DNA of 64,000 nt from Lamellibrachia columna (GCA_963662155.1 OY759267.1:11717623-11781622); one strand, 5' to 3'. Positions 1 through 11,790 are shown, numbered from the stretch's first letter. The notes: generated from the sequence alone by a model not told the origin. Translations and numbers: made by a program.

Positions 1-2
1 CT

Positions 3-362
3 ACACACAAAGCCACATGGATATCCCCAGATTTACAGACGGAAAACCAAATTGACCACATAACAATCACCAAGAAATGGAGGAGAGTGCTTCTAGACGT
101 CAGAGTGAAAAGAGGAGCTGACATTAACTCCGACCACCACCTCCTTGTGGGTGAATTTAGGATGAAGCTAGCAGCAAAGAAGAAGACGGATAACAAGGTA
201 CAAAGAAGGTTTGAGATAAGAAAACTTCAAAATACTAAAATACGACAGGAACTGGGAATCGCACTACGGAACAGGTTCCAAGCTTTGGAAGAGGGAAAAA
301 CATTGATGAAAAGTGGACAAGATGCAAGAATGCAATTACCGACACCTGTGAACAAGTACTAG
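3..362 (+). pseudogene. Endonuclease domain C-terminal fragment of the non-LTR element
   Basis: The frame is open from base 3. It reads ENQIDHI and then SDHHLLV, the conserved end of the AP-endonuclease-like domain; the His of SDHH is catalytic in this family. A lysine-rich linker toward the RT follows. The frame is lost near 295 in an A-rich run. Homologous coding continues in another frame to about 478, with a Trp-rich stretch, and then slips again in an A-run into the RT frame. No initiation codon belongs here because the element starts outside the window. Confidence 0.75.
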
Positions 363-480
363 GCTGCTGGGAAGCTAGGAGGAAGGACTGGATTACAGAC
401 GACACCTGGGAAGCTATTGAGGCAAGGAAGGAGACTAAAATGAAACTCAACAAGGAAGCAGATGACACAAGGAAAAAAAA

Positions 481-1458
481 ATGCAGCAGGAATACCAGGA
501 AAGAAACAAAACAGTTAAAAAGAAGACAAAGAGGGACAAGAAAACATATGTCGAAAAACTAGCAAACGAGGCTGAGATCGCAGCTAGGCAAAATCACTCC
601 AGAGAGTTATACATGATCACCAGACAGCTAGCAGGGAAGAACAAGAGCACTAGTTGCCCCATCAGGGACAAACAGGGAAACCTTTTCACTAAGGAATCTC
701 TACAGTTACAACGCTGGAAAGAATATTTCCAAGATATCTTGATTAGGCCTCCACCAGCTTCAATCCCAGACATTGAGGAAGCAACTGAAGACCTTAACAT
801 TAATTGTGGTAGGATATCCAAACAGGTGATCAAGAGAGCCATCAAAAAGCTGAAGCTAGGCAAAGCACCTGGAATTGACAATATACCATCTGATGTCTTA
901 AAACCTGATATTGGGGCCACCACAGACGTTTTATACAGCGTGCTAAATGAGATATGGGATAAAGAGGAAATACCAACTGAATGGAAGACAGGTATGCTAG
1001 TTACAATCCCCAAGAAAGGCAACCTCAGTGAATGTAAGAACTGGAGAGGGATCATGCTTCTATCAGTGCCCAGTAAAATTCTCTGCCGTATCATCCTGGA
1101 TAGGATACAAGAAACAGTTGACAAGAAGCTAAGAAAGGAACAAGCTGGCTTTAGAAAGGATAAATCCTGCACAGATCACATTGCTACACTCAGGATTATC
1201 GTTGAACAATGCATTGAATGGCAGAGCTCCCTTTACATAAACTTTGTGGACTTCGAAAAAGCATTCGATAGTATAGATATGACAGTTCTATGGAAGCTCC
1301 TGAGGCACTATGGTTTACCCACAAAATTTGTAACCCTAATAAAGAACATGTACGAAGGTTTCACTAGTCATGTCATCTTTAATGGACAAGTTTCAGAAGA
1401 CTTAAGATTGGAACTGGAGTACGACAGGGCTGCTTGCTATCTCCACTGTTCTTTCTGA
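481..1458 (+). pseudogene. Reverse transcriptase, N-terminal two thirds, non-LTR element
   Basis: This 325-residue frame starts in the linker and runs through RT motifs 0-4. Visible are GKAPGIDNIPSDVL, IPKKGNLSECKNWRGI, EQAGFRKDKSCTDHI and NFVDFEKAFDSID, the first catalytic aspartate block. The last 15 or so residues after QVSEDLRLELE are out of frame. The true RT continues at 1428 in another frame. The enzyme would carry out target-primed reverse transcription in the nucleus. It is non-functional because of the frameshift. Confidence 0.8.
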
Positions 1459-2312
1459 TAGCCATAGACTGGACAATGAAAAGATCCACAGAACACCATC
1501 GTACTGGGATCCGGTGGAACTTGTTCTCACAACTAGAAGACCTGGATTTTGCAGATGATCTAGCACTACTCTCAGAAACCCATAAACACATGTAACAAAA
1601 AACAGAAAGGCTTCAAGAAAAAAGCAGCCAACTGGGTCTTAAGATCAATGTGGGAAAGACAAAGGTGATGAAAGTCAACAGCAGATCCTCCGAACCCATC
1701 TTATTAGAAAGTGGTACTGTTGAGGTAGTACAAGACTTCATCTACCTCGGGAGCAACATCAGTACAAATGGTGGAGCTGACAAAGATGTGTAGCTACGCA
1801 TCAATAAAGCTCGCCATGCCTTCAGAACCCTACGCCCTGTATGGCTCTCTTCCCAACTATCCATAAACACTAAGATCCGCATTTTCAACATCAACGTTAA
1901 ACCAGTTCTTCTCTATGGCTGTGAAACGTGGAAAACTACTCAGTCTCTCAACAACAAACTCCAAGTCTTCATCAACAGTCGCCTCCGATACATCCTCAAG
2001 GTATGGTGGCCTAACAAAATATCAAACAAAGAGCTCTGGAAGAAAACCAAACAGGAAGAAATAAGCACTACAATCAAGAGGAGAAAATGAAGCTGGATTG
2101 GCCACACACTCAGAAAAGATCTAACAAATACAACCAAATAAGCATTGGACTATAACCCACAAGGAAAGAGAAGACAAGGAAGGCCAAAAATCAACTGGAG
2201 ACGCTCCACACTACAAGATCTTGATAAAGTGGGGGTCACCTGGCAAGAGGTCAAAGCTCTAGCCCAGAAGAGAGTGAGGTGGAGAAACATGGTTGACGCC
2301 CTATGCTCCTGA
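1428..2312 (+). pseudogene. Reverse transcriptase C-terminal part with FADD box, several stops
   Basis: The frame starts at GCLLSPLFF and carries the catalytic FADD box at 1548-1559. Fingers and thumb segments follow (FIYLGSNIS, VLLYGCETW), then the C-terminal domain with WIGHTLRKD and GRPKINWRR. In-frame stops occur near 1592, 1791, 2088 and 2139, before the natural TGA at 2310-2312. The 885 bases keep frame throughout, so decay here was by substitution. The same C-terminal architecture recurs in the non-LTR copies at 24 and 54 kb. Confidence 0.75.
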
Positions 2313-2417
2313 AGGGGCCAAAGAGGATTAAGTAAGTAAGTAAATTGGTCAGAGGCAGGATTTTAAAGTAAGGTAGTTCCGGGACTCCGACAGGGAAGTC
2401 AGTGAGCGTTAATAGGG

Positions 2418-5110
2418 TTTAACAAGATTTAACAAGAGTTGCCATCCAAGCCAAAGGCCCAGATGGCAAGTTGACAAGGAAGCCATTGGCTTATCGAGAG
2501 TCCAACAATGGTCATCTACTTATAACCCGCCCTCCTGAGATCTGTGTCTACCTTGTTTTTAAACATATTCACGCTGCTAGCAGTTACACACTCTGTAGAC
2601 AATTTGTTCCATTCATTTATTGTCCTCTGTGAGAACGAGTGCTTCCTGATGCCAATCTACATTGATCCTTTACTAATTTTACCTCATGTCCTCTAGTTCT
2701 GCTATCCTTCTTGAGTGAGAAAAACATATTTCTATCAATATTTTCATACCCATTCAATTTCTTAAAAACTTCAATCTGATCTCCTCTTAACCTCCTTGTC
2801 TCTAGAGTTGTTAAACCACATTCTTTCAGGCGTTCTTCATAACTAAGGTCTCTCAGTTCTGGAATCATTTTAGTTGCTCTCCTTTGTATGCGTTCAAGCG
2901 TATCTATATCCTTCTTACGATATGGTCTCCATGCTTGTATACAGTATTCTAAATGAGGTCTAACTATTGCTTTATAAAGAGGTATAATTAACTTTTTTCC
3001 CTTGTATGTTATGTTTCTTCTAATCAATCCAAGAATTTTATTAAGCTGCAATACCACACTGCTCTGAAACTTTCATATCAGCGCTTATTGTAACTCCTAA
3101 GTCCTTTTCTTTTACAGTAGTACCCAGAACAGTATCTCCTATTTTATAGTTTACATTCAAGTTCCCATGTCCTGTATGTAGGCATTTACATTTCCCAAAA
3201 TTGAACATCTGCCATTTCTCAGACCATTTCACTAATCTGTCTAGATCGTTTTGTAAATGTTGTTTATCACCATCAGTATTAACTTTTCTAAACAGTTTTG
3301 TGTCGTCCGCAAATTTCAGTACGTTACTTGTTATACTGTCGTCCAAGTCATTGATATAAATTACGAATAATATAGGTCCTAATACTGATCCTTGAGGTAC
3401 CCCACTTAAAAACCGATTTCCAAGTTGAAACTTCTCCATCTACTACAACTCGTTGTCTTCTGTCAGTCAGCCATTGTTCTATCCAGTCAGTTATGCTATC
3501 CCCAATACCATGGGCTTTTAATTTAAGTAGTAATCTTTGATGTGGCACTTTGTCAAAAGCTTTCTGAAAATCTAAGTAGATAATATCTACTGGCGATCCC
3601 ACGTCTATCCACTTAGTGATTTCTTCCAAAAAACATAACATATTTGTTAAGCATGACCTCGCTTTAAGGAATCCATGTTGAGATGAATTTAATAATTTAT
3701 GCTTAACGAGGAAGTCCACCATATGGTCTTTAATTAACCTTTCTAATAATTACAAATCACTGACGTTAAACTCACTGGTCTGTAATTCTCTGACTTATTT
3801 CTCGAACCCTTTTTAAATAATGGTATGATGTTTGCTTCTTTCCATTCAAACGGAACAACTCCCTCTTTTAATGACAAGTTGAATACTCTTGCAAGTGGTA
3901 TACTGATTTGTTCTACTGTTTCCATTAGTAATTTTGGAGGAATCCCATCCACTCCCGGTGATTTGTTATCCTTCATTGCCTTTATTTTCTTAGCTACCAA
4001 TTCTGGAGTTACAACTAACGGACCTAAATAGTCAGATTTAGCCCCCTGAAATTTAGCATCAGCAACTGGTAATGAACTAATATCTTCTTTGGTAAACACT
4101 GAACTGAAGTAACCATTTAGGTCTTCCGCCATTAAAAACCCCTGTGATATTATATTTCCAGCACTGTCTTCTAGAGGTCCAACCTTGTCTTGTACGTTTT
4201 CTTTACTCCTGACATATGCATAAAAACTCTTGCTGTCATTTTTTATGTTACATGCTAGTTTTTGCTCATAGCTTCTTTTAGATTGTCTGATTTCAGTTGT
4301 AGCTTTGTATTTTGCATAGTCTTCTTCCTTTCTGGTACGCCTATAAACCCTCCACATAGTTTGTTTTAGCATTATTTTTCTAATAGCCTCTTTTGACAAG
4401 TGTTTCTTTCTACACCGTTTTCCTTGTTTTTGGAAGGGAACAAATTTATCGATGATACTCTCAATTTCATATTTTAGAATATTCCAACATTCAATTGCGG
4501 TCTTATTCATCAGCATGAAGTTTCTCTTGTACGTTTTCTTATTTTTATTTTCTGATTTTACATTGATGTCAAAATGTATTTGATTATGATCACTATTACC
4601 CAATGGTTCAAATATTTTTACATTGTCCACTAATTCTTTTTGTGATGACAGAACTATATCTAATACATTTTCTCCCCTGGTTGGTTCTAGTACGTGCTGA
4701 GTAAGAAAGCTATCCTAGTTTAAAAATAGAAATTGTTGGTCCTCAATCCCTGTACTCTCTAGAGAATTCCATTGTATGTGTCCATGGTTAAAATCTCCCA
4801 TTATGATACATTCCCCTTTACTAACTTCCTTTATAGCGTTTTTTATTTTTGTGTTGTCCTCTTCGTTTATGTTTGGACTTCGGTAAACTAATCCAACAGT
4901 TAATTTTGAATTTCCTGAAACAATTTTGCACCAAACAGCTTCATCGCAATCTGCTTCCCTTTCTAGTTTTATTTCATAAGCCTGAATAGATTCTTTAACA
5001 TATAAAAAAACTCCCCCGCCCCTTCTTCCTATTCTTTCCTAAACATTACATATCCTGTCAGTCCTAATTCCGCATCTGTTATATCTATGTTGGCCCATGA
5101 TTCAGTTATA
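2418..5110 (-). mobile_element. CR1-like non-LTR retrotransposon, 3' segment (copy A)
   Basis: On the minus strand, ORF2 begins inside the endonuclease domain (ITESWANID near 5100), and the 3' end is at 2418. The 3' terminus is a short direct repeat (TTTAACAAGA units), shared with copies at 14.12, 33.57 and 59.71 kb. The ORF1 esterase and the first residues of ORF2 lie just beyond 5110 in the opposite orientation. The whole of 2418-7041 is therefore best read as one insertion with an inverted 5' end. Confidence 0.8.
2516..5110 (-). pseudogene. CR1-like ORF2 (endonuclease plus RT), broken
   Basis: In order on the minus strand are the endonuclease (TESWANID, GRRGGGVFLYVKES, MGDFNHGHIQWNS, GNSDHNQIHFD), a basic linker, and the RT (NKSPGVDGIPPKLL, YLDFQKAFDKVPHQ, FADDTKLF at 3302-3313, KCKCLHTGHGN, RRATKMIPELRD). 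A C-terminal segment follows, ending FKNKVDTDLRRAGYK and a stop at 2516-2518. Several frameshifts (near 3060, 3400, 3740 and 4700) and an in-frame stop near 4720 inactivate it. Domain order and a 3' tail without poly(A) fit the CR1/L2 group of the jockey superfamily. Confidence 0.8.
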
Positions 5111-7041
5111 GGGTTGTTTACCATTCGAAAATTGAGATAGCACAGTGAATAGTCAGAAAGTGGAATATTGATTAGAATAAGTATTACTATTAATATATAC
5201 TATACACACAAACTTCTTATAGACATATGTTAAGAAACTGTTTTTGTTAACAGGGGCAGTATTTTTCCCGGACTCAAATTCAACGAGCGATAAGGGCCAG
5301 GGGGAGTTTGTTTACAGGTCGTGAATTAAACTGGTGTACCAAACTATTGTATTCATTGTTAAATATATATTAGATACAGTGATACATTTACATAAATTAC
5401 ATATATAAGGTCATATCTGACACAGTTGTAGTAAACGATTTCGGCAAAAAGGAATTAACAGCAGGATTTTAGCGTAAGTTCGTTTACACTGACTTCGTTG
5501 TTTTGTTTGCCCAGTGTTACAGTAGTCTCCGTATTCGCTAGGTGGCAAGCTTCTTCTTTGCTCGTGCGAGCTTAGTAGAAAAGACATAGTTAGCAAGTAT
5601 ATTAGCCTAAAGTGTTCTTTTGAATACAAAAACAGCCTTATTCAAGGCTACCGTAGCAATCAGGTTAAGTCTAAATTTTTTGATGGCGCCGTGCAAATGG
5701 CAGGTAAAGGCCACCAGACATTTAATATGCAGCAGTTATAGCCACTGGATGGACTTCGTCAAGCCCGGTTTGAGAAGTCCTGGGCTGAGGTTCAGACGGA
5801 TAGTTTTAGTTTTTAGTGTAGGGGATGTACGAGGATGAAGGAACTTGAGGTGGAGTTAGACCGTTGTGGCAGTGGTGGGAATGGAGCAGGTGGATTGTGC
5901 CAGTGGTTCTGGGGGGGGGGCAGTAGATGATAAAGTGGGGGGAAGACGACGAGAGAGATGCTAGGGAGACCTCACCTCAGCTTGAGAGGAGGCTGAGAGG
6001 AGGTAAGGTGACAGGTCATAGGGAGACAGGACGTAAGGAGACAAGAAGGAAAGCAATGGGAGGGAAGACAAATGAATCGAAGGAAAGGGGAGTGGGGGAG
6101 ACAGTATCGAAGGAGTCGGGGGAGAGACGATAGTTAAGGTGATGGGAGTGAGGAAGACGGGAGGGAAGGTGTCAGGAGGGGAAGGTGACGGGAGGGAAAG
6201 GTGACAGGTTGGTGTGTGAGAGAGAGCCTGATAACAGTCTGCCACCAAGTGACAAGACTGCAGGACAGAATGTAATGGAGGAGATCCATCGGAAGAGCTA
6301 TTCTGAGGCAGTGATAAACAGGGTGAGAAAGAGAGCGAGGGTATTTGTGGGGGACTCAATAGTTAGGACGACCGACAAAGTGTTAAACAAGGGAGATGGC
6401 GTGGTAGTTTGCTTGCCTGGGGCCAAAATAGAGGCGATAACTGAGAGGTAGAAAACATCGTGGGTTCGGGCAAGGGTGGATCTGTTTTTGTACATGTCGG
6501 GACAAATAACGTAGAGAGGGAGGTTACAAATGCTATAGTCATGACACTAAAGCATACGCGGGTTGAGCAGGTAATGAATGCTGTCATGGATTTTACCAGT
6601 AATAGGAAGGATGGTTAATAGATATTGAAATTGCCGGGGGATGGCAATTAACATGCTAGTCGAGAAGCTATGTAGGGAAGAGGAAGTTCGTTTTGTGGAT
6701 TTGTGGGGATGTTTTGTTGGAAGGGCTGATATGTACATGAAGGACGGGCTTCATCTAACTGGAAAGGGAGCAGCAGTATTTGCGGATGGACTCTCAGCAG
6801 CAGTAGACAGTGGCATGGGTAGCATATCAAATATTTTTGGTAGTAAACACTATTTAAACTAGAAGAGCAGGGGTGCTACTTGGAGATGCCTCAAGCAGGA
6901 CAAGAGGCCACTAGTACAGAGAAACCAATAACAGAATGTCCAAAAAACATGTCTGAAGCAGGTTATAAATGCGTGTGTTTAAATGCTAGGAGAATAGTAA
7001 ATAAGAAAAACGGATTAAACATTATGGTAGAAGATATTGAA
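5111..7041 (+). mobile_element. Inverted 5' segment of CR1 copy A (5'UTR, ORF1, start of ORF2)
   Basis: Reading forward, this stretch carries untranslated sequence, a broken ORF1 with an SGNH-esterase-like domain, and the first codons of ORF2 (VCLNARRIVNKKNG near 6969, to VEDIE at 7041). The adjacent minus-strand copy A begins at ITESWANID, only a few residues further along the same protein. The two parts complement each other almost exactly and meet head-to-head. That is the geometry of a twin-primed 5' inversion. The limit at 5111 is approximate. Confidence 0.6.
5690..6862 (+). pseudogene. CR1 ORF1 with SGNH/GDSL esterase-like domain
   Basis: An N-terminal Cys/Trp-rich region (HWMDFVKPGL) and a charged, Gly/Arg-rich linker (5900-6230) precede an SGNH-hydrolase-like fold. 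That fold shows VFVGDSIVR with the nucleophile serine (GDS at 6350-6358), VGTNN (6496-6510) and a DGLH block with the Asp/His pair (6743-6754). Esterase-type ORF1 proteins are known from CR1/L2 elements and are thought to help RNP or membrane handling. The frame changes between GDSI and GTNN at a stop near 6449, and again near 6600. The copy is dead. Confidence 0.7.
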
Positions 7042-7194
7042 AGTCCCAGAGGGTTTTCTGCGTGTAAACCTCACAGATTCTCTAACTTTACTAAAATCTG
7101 AAATCGAGTGCAAACAAATTGCTAGAAAACTGTTTTTTTTATATAAAATAAAAGTGCCTATGCTGAGTAGAGACGAACTAAAGAGGAATGTTCT

Positions 7195-7560
7195 TGAATG
7201 CCCTTGACCTGTATGACCCAAGTAGTGCCTCGAGCGACCAAATATACAATAACTTCACCTATATTCTGCCCGAGGAGCGTCCCTACTGACCGAATATGCA
7301 ATAACTTCAACTATATTCCTCCCATGTAGCACCTCTATCGACTCTATATGTATTAACTTTACCTATATTCTCCCAAATAGTGCATCTGACTACCAAATAT
7401 GCAATAACCTATATTCTTCCCACGGAGCTCCCATACCGACCAAATATGGAATAACATCACCTAAATTCCTTCCAAGAAGCACCCCTAGCGAATATATATA
7501 ACTTGACTCATTCTCCCCGAAATGATGCCCCTACCGACCAAATATGTAATACCTTTCCTT
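7195..7560. repeat. Degenerate ~60-bp satellite array, part 1
   Basis: The motif ACCAAATATGCAATAACTT, followed by CACCTATATTC, a CCAAGTAGC-like block and CCTCTA, recurs about every 60 bases with many substitutions. The same unit reappears at 8040-8150 and 9420-10330. No coding potential is visible. Confidence 0.7.
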
Positions 7561-7720
7561 AAAAGTTTTAAAATTTCCTTAAAAGTTTAACATTTTCCTT
7601 AAAAGTGTGACATTTTGGTAACATTTGAAGCAATGGTGCAGCAAAGCACCAAGACAACAAAATAGCAAGGTAAAGAAGTAGCGAGGTAATGATACAACAA
7701 AGTAACGAAACAAAGAAAGT
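7556..7720. repeat. Short repeats: 3x ~20-bp TTTCCTTAAAAG unit, then AACGAAACAA-type units
   Basis: Three copies of a roughly 20-bp unit (TTTCCTTAAAAGTTT) occupy 7556-7610. After them come degenerate 12-15-bp units rich in GCAAAG/AACAAAAT. These look like the reverse complement of the TTTTGCTACTTCAC units at 10745-10985. Confidence 0.6.
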
Positions 7721-8154
7721 GCTTCAAATCTCAAACTTCCATATCATAGAGTTTCAACTTACACATGGTCCATAGAACTAGATGTTGTTCAATCCAGACA
7801 TACTCGGTTGCCGACGAGGCAGTCAAACACCTCACTACCGTCGACTCATCCCGTCCGCTAGCATTTCCACCCATTACAAGCCACTCCATCCATTAACATT
7901 TGGTCGTCGGTGCCTCTTCAACCATTACAGAATAGCAAAAGAGCATATTAACGAAACAGCTAAGTAATGAAGCAGCAAATAGCCGTTCAACAAACATAAC
8001 GGTGTTGTAATTATATACCCACCCGTCAAGTTCAACCGTTATTAACCCCTAGCGGTCATGAAAATTTTTCCTACGTTGTGACGTCCCTAGCGACTCTGTG
8101 TGTTAACATTGACCTGTATTCTCCTCAAGTAGCGCCTCTACTGACTCTATATGT
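7720..8154. other. No gene seen; satellite remnants
   Basis: There is no coding signal. The short repeat AACGAAACAGCTAAG near 7950 and one to two satellite units at 8085-8150 are the only recognisable content. Confidence 0.5.
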
Positions 8155-8454
8155 ATTTATACCCTGCTGATGCTTAATGGCAGAACCCTGAGCTCGTTTG
8201 CTACAGGAACACACAAAGAGTGATTGTTGGTAAAGGTCATTTAATAATTGTACCAAAAGAAAATAATATGAATCAATGAAAAGTAGCTTGGCAGCTAGCA
8301 CAAACATACTCATCAAGAACAATACAATAAAATACAATACATGTATATCAAATGAGATATCGCTTAGTTGCCAATACAAAGTTGCTCATTGAGAAACAAT
8401 TATTAAATGACAGAAGTAGAAGTAGCAAAGGTGGGGCGGTCCTTTGTCCCACCA
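8155..8454. repeat. Direct repeat, left copy (300 bp)
   Basis: Begins ATTTATACCCTGCTGATGC and ends GTCCTTTGTCCCACCA. It differs from the right copy by a few substitutions and small indels. Confidence 0.85.
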
Positions 8455-9090
8455 CATAAACATAGAATATCATCATCATAACAATGCTATACAACGATCA
8501 ACTAACCAGTCAAATATGCATCTGAAAATTAAAGGTTATATACCACAATCCCCATTGGGAATCTCATGAAAGAAAAATTCAATTGCTAAAAGTTTGTCGT
8601 ACAGCATACATATTGCTGACCAAGACATTGTGTATACAAGTGAATACAGATTATACACACTAAAACCTTCTAAAAATCCTATGGGAAAATTATACATGAA
8701 TGAAAGCGTTAACGCACAATTGTGATTGTTTATCACAACCAAATTAGGAACAATATGGAGTTGAATGTACACATACAATACAGAATAATAACATGTTAAG
8801 CAATACGCGAACAATGGAGATAGACAGGGGAGGATGGTGGGAAGAAAAACTTCCAATGGGATGGCTCTGCAAAATACGTCTAGCGTGGCTCAGAGTTCCA
8901 ACACAAAGGGAATGACTCTCGTTTGCCACGTGATCACCTAGCGTCATTTGACCACGAACCGTTTCCCGTACTGTGGACTGTTTCCCAGGTTGCGGACTGA
9001 AGATCACAGACTAACACTACCGCAACAATTAAACCAGTCATTTTCACCTCACATTGTATAAACACTATTTTGACATGTGTAAAAATATTC

Positions 9091-9385
9091 ATTTATATCC
9101 TGCTGATGCTTAATGGCAGAACCCTGAGCTCGTTTGCTACAGGAACACACAAAGAGTGATTGTTGGTAAAGGTCATTTAATAATTGTACCAACAGAAAAT
9201 AATATGAATCAATGAAAAGTAGCTTGGCAGCTAGCACAAACATACTCAAGAACAATACAATAAAATACAATAAATGTATATCAAATGAGATCGCTTAGTT
9301 GCCAATACAAAGTTGCTCATTGAGAAACAATTATTAAATGACAGAAGTAGAAGTAGCAAAGGTGGGGCGGTCCTTTGTCCCACCA
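9091..9385. repeat. Direct repeat, right copy (295 bp)
   Basis: Begins ATTTATATCCTGCTGATGC and ends GTCCTTTGTCCCACCA, nearly identical to 8155-8454. Short indels (near 8330 in the left copy) explain the length difference. Confidence 0.85.
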
Positions 9386-9419
9386 GGAATCCAGTAATAG
9401 AGGCCCAACCCCCACCCAT

Positions 9420-10330
9420 TTTGACCTGTTTCATCCAAGTATTGCCTCTAGTGACCAAATACGCAATAACTTTATCTATATTCTCCCCAAGTAGCGTCCC
9501 TAGTGACCGAATATGCAATAACTTCACTTATGTTCCTTCCAAGAAGCGACATATCAACTGAGTGTGTATAAAATAGTTTGACCTATTTTCTGTCCAAGCA
9601 GCGCCTCTAGTTACTAAATATGTGCTAACTTTACCTACATTATGTCAAAGAAACGCCCCTATATGTACTAACTTGACTTTTTTCTTTTCAAAACAGCGCC
9701 TCTAGTAAGTATGTATGTAATAGCTTGACCTTCAGTATGTCCAAGTAGCGCGTCTAGTGACTAAATATGTACTAACTTAACCTACATTCTGTCAAAGAAG
9801 CGCTCCTATATGTACTAACTTGACCTGCTTTCCTTTCAAAACAGCGCCTCTAGTGAGCATGTGTGTAATAGCTTGAACTACTTTCTATCTATATAATGCC
9901 TCCAGTTAATATATATGTGTACTAACTTGACCTATTTTCTGTCCAAGTAGTGTCTCTATCAACTAAATATGTACTAACTTGAACTGTTTTCCTTCGAAGC
10001 AGCGCCTCTAGCGAACATTTATGTAACATCTTGGCTTAAATTTCATTCAAGAAGCGTCTCTAGTATCCAAACATGTAATACTTTGACCTATGTTTTCGCA
10101 AAGACAGTTTCTAGCCACCTGACATGTAAAACCTTGGCCTACATTTCGTTCAAGAAGCAATTCTAGCGACCGTATATGTTATGGCTTCACATACATTCTG
10201 TCCAAATAACGCCTCTACTGACCAAACATGAAATAACTTGACCTATGTTCATGACAAGCAGTGCCACTAGTGACACAAACATAACACTTTGACCTATATT
10301 TCTCCCAAAAACTGCCGCCTAGCGAACATA
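9420..10330. repeat. Degenerate ~60-bp satellite array, part 2
   Basis: About fifteen degenerate units carry the signature AGCGCCTCTAGTGAC, then AAATATGTACTAACTTGACCTA, then TTCTGTCCAAG. Units vary in length. No reading frame is conserved across them, so it is not coding. Confidence 0.75.
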
Positions 10331-10339
10331 TACAAAACA

Positions 10340-10985
10340 GTAACATGTAACAGTAGTGCAAAACAGAACCACATAACAGAAACATGGAACAATGACATGG
10401 AACAGTAACACAGAACATGGAGCAGTAACAAGGAACATGGAACTGTAACACTGTATTTTCAACTCAAACCTTTAAAAACATAAATGTTTCAATCGAAACA
10501 TAAACTTTTCAATCGAAACATAAACTTTTTAATCCTAGCATTAACTTTTTAAAACATAAACTTTTCAAAGTACAAACTTTCAACTTACAAATTTTCAAAG
10601 TACACACTTTCCACCTCATAATTTTTTTAACTCAAACTTTCAACTTATAAACTTTTCAATCCAAACATAAAGTTTCCAACTCATAAACGTTTCAACTGAT
10701 AAAATTTCACCTCACAAACTTTAAACTCATAAACTGTCAAAGCACAAATGTTACAAAATACAACTTTGGCTGTCTTGCTGTTTCATTGTTTTGCTACTTC
10801 ATTTTTTCACTACTTCACTGTTTCGTTACTTTGCTACTTCACCGTTTTGCTACTTCACTTCTTCTCTACTTTGCTAGTTCACTACTTTGGCTGTTTCGCT
10901 GTTTCATTGTTTTACTATTTCGCTGTTTTGCTACTTCACTGTTTCATTACTTTGCTACACCACTGTTTTTCTACTTTGCTACTAT
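10340..10985. repeat. Three successive degenerate minisatellites
   Basis: 10340-10450 has about 15-bp units around AACATGGAACAGTAAC. 10455-10745 has about 20-bp units around AAACATAAACTTTTCAA. 10745-10985 has about 12-15-bp units around TTTGCTACTTCACTGTTTC. The Phe/Leu-rich reading frames over the last part are products of the repeat. Confidence 0.75.
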
Positions 10986-11236
10986 AATACATTGGAATTG
11001 ATGTAACTGTAATTCATCCAAATTCTGGACTCAAATGAACATACAATGATGTACTCACAAATAATATATAATAGTGAATGCAAATTTAACAGTTCTCGTG
11101 ACTTTAAATTAATAGTTCTGGTGATGTTTACGGTTATTTGTTGAGATGAGATCCATTCACACATATCTTTGTAAACCCAATGTAATTCACTTCCAGTTTA
11201 CACATCGCACTTTTTGTACTTTACAGATATGGTTCC

Positions 11237-11520
11237 ATAGCCTTGGTTGTCACTTGAGCAGCAGATGAGTCATTATTACGAAGAAATCCATAGTTGGAAC
11301 AGCTATGCAAAGCAACTACATAATAGCCGGCGAACTGTGATGAAGCACCAGTTGTCCGACACCGTCTATGGCAGAGCTCGAGAGAAGATGACCGCTCACG
11401 AAGATCACGTTATCAACCAATGTTGGCTGATTGGAGGAACACATCTAAGCCATTGATAGGAGAGGTGCAGATAAACTTGAAGCTGAAAGGAATTCGTAGA
11501 ACATTAGAAATCTTCAGTTG
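11237..11520 (+). pseudogene. Tc1/mariner-like transposase N-terminal relic, copy 1
   Basis: A translated stretch contains YYEEIHSWNSYAKQLH, then a helix resembling a Tc1-type helix-turn-helix (SRRTVMKHQLS in this copy), then REKMTAHEDHVINQCWL, similar to the linker before the DDE domain. No catalytic domain follows. The same module, with the same downstream flank, recurs at 25705-26107. Both sit in a shared repeat rather than in separate genes. The assignment to Tc1 rests only on this HTH-like pattern. Confidence 0.4.
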
Positions 11521-11790
11521 GAAGATGTGTTTTGTTTAGGTGCGTCATGTGTTTATCAGTTGATTTTATGCATACTACACCTTGAAATATGTGTGATGCT
11601 CACTGCTTTTAACAAGGGTTCGACTCCATCCCAAGGTTATTACAGTGTAGTACCATTGCTGGTGCAAAAATGTGCACATTACCTTTTGGCTCCGCAAAAC
11701 ATTGGACAATATTGCATATAAAAATAATTGAAATTGAATATTGTGTTTGTAAATAAGCCCTAAAACAAAACATTGCCTAGCAAGTGTTGC

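Larger units (their letters stand above)
1..2343 (+). mobile_element. Degraded endonuclease/RT non-LTR retrotransposon, 5' part off-window
   Basis: The end of an endonuclease domain, a reverse transcriptase with FADD box, and a C-terminal domain with GRPKINWRR follow each other on the plus strand. The copy ends in a short tandem tail (TAAG units, 2328-2343), as in many non-LTR elements. Frameshifts near 295 and in the A-run at 472-481, and at about 1428, plus several in-frame stops, show it is dead. The RTE/I-like affiliation is inferred from domain order and tail; the exact clade is not resolved. Confidence 0.85.
8155..9385. mobile_element. Candidate non-autonomous element with ~297-bp direct terminal repeats
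   Basis: Two nearly identical direct repeats (8155-8454 and 9091-9385) bound about 640 bp of non-coding sequence. The whole unit interrupts the 60-bp satellite array, which resumes on the right at about 9418. Read on the minus strand the repeats begin with TGGTGGGAC, compatible with an LTR-like 5' end, but they do not clearly end in CA. No primer-binding site or target duplication is clear. A local tandem duplication is the alternative. Confidence 0.45.

Noticed and set aside
11518..11721. 67-residue frame after the HTH relic
   Set aside because: No similarity, and not conserved in the paralogous repeat at 26 kb.
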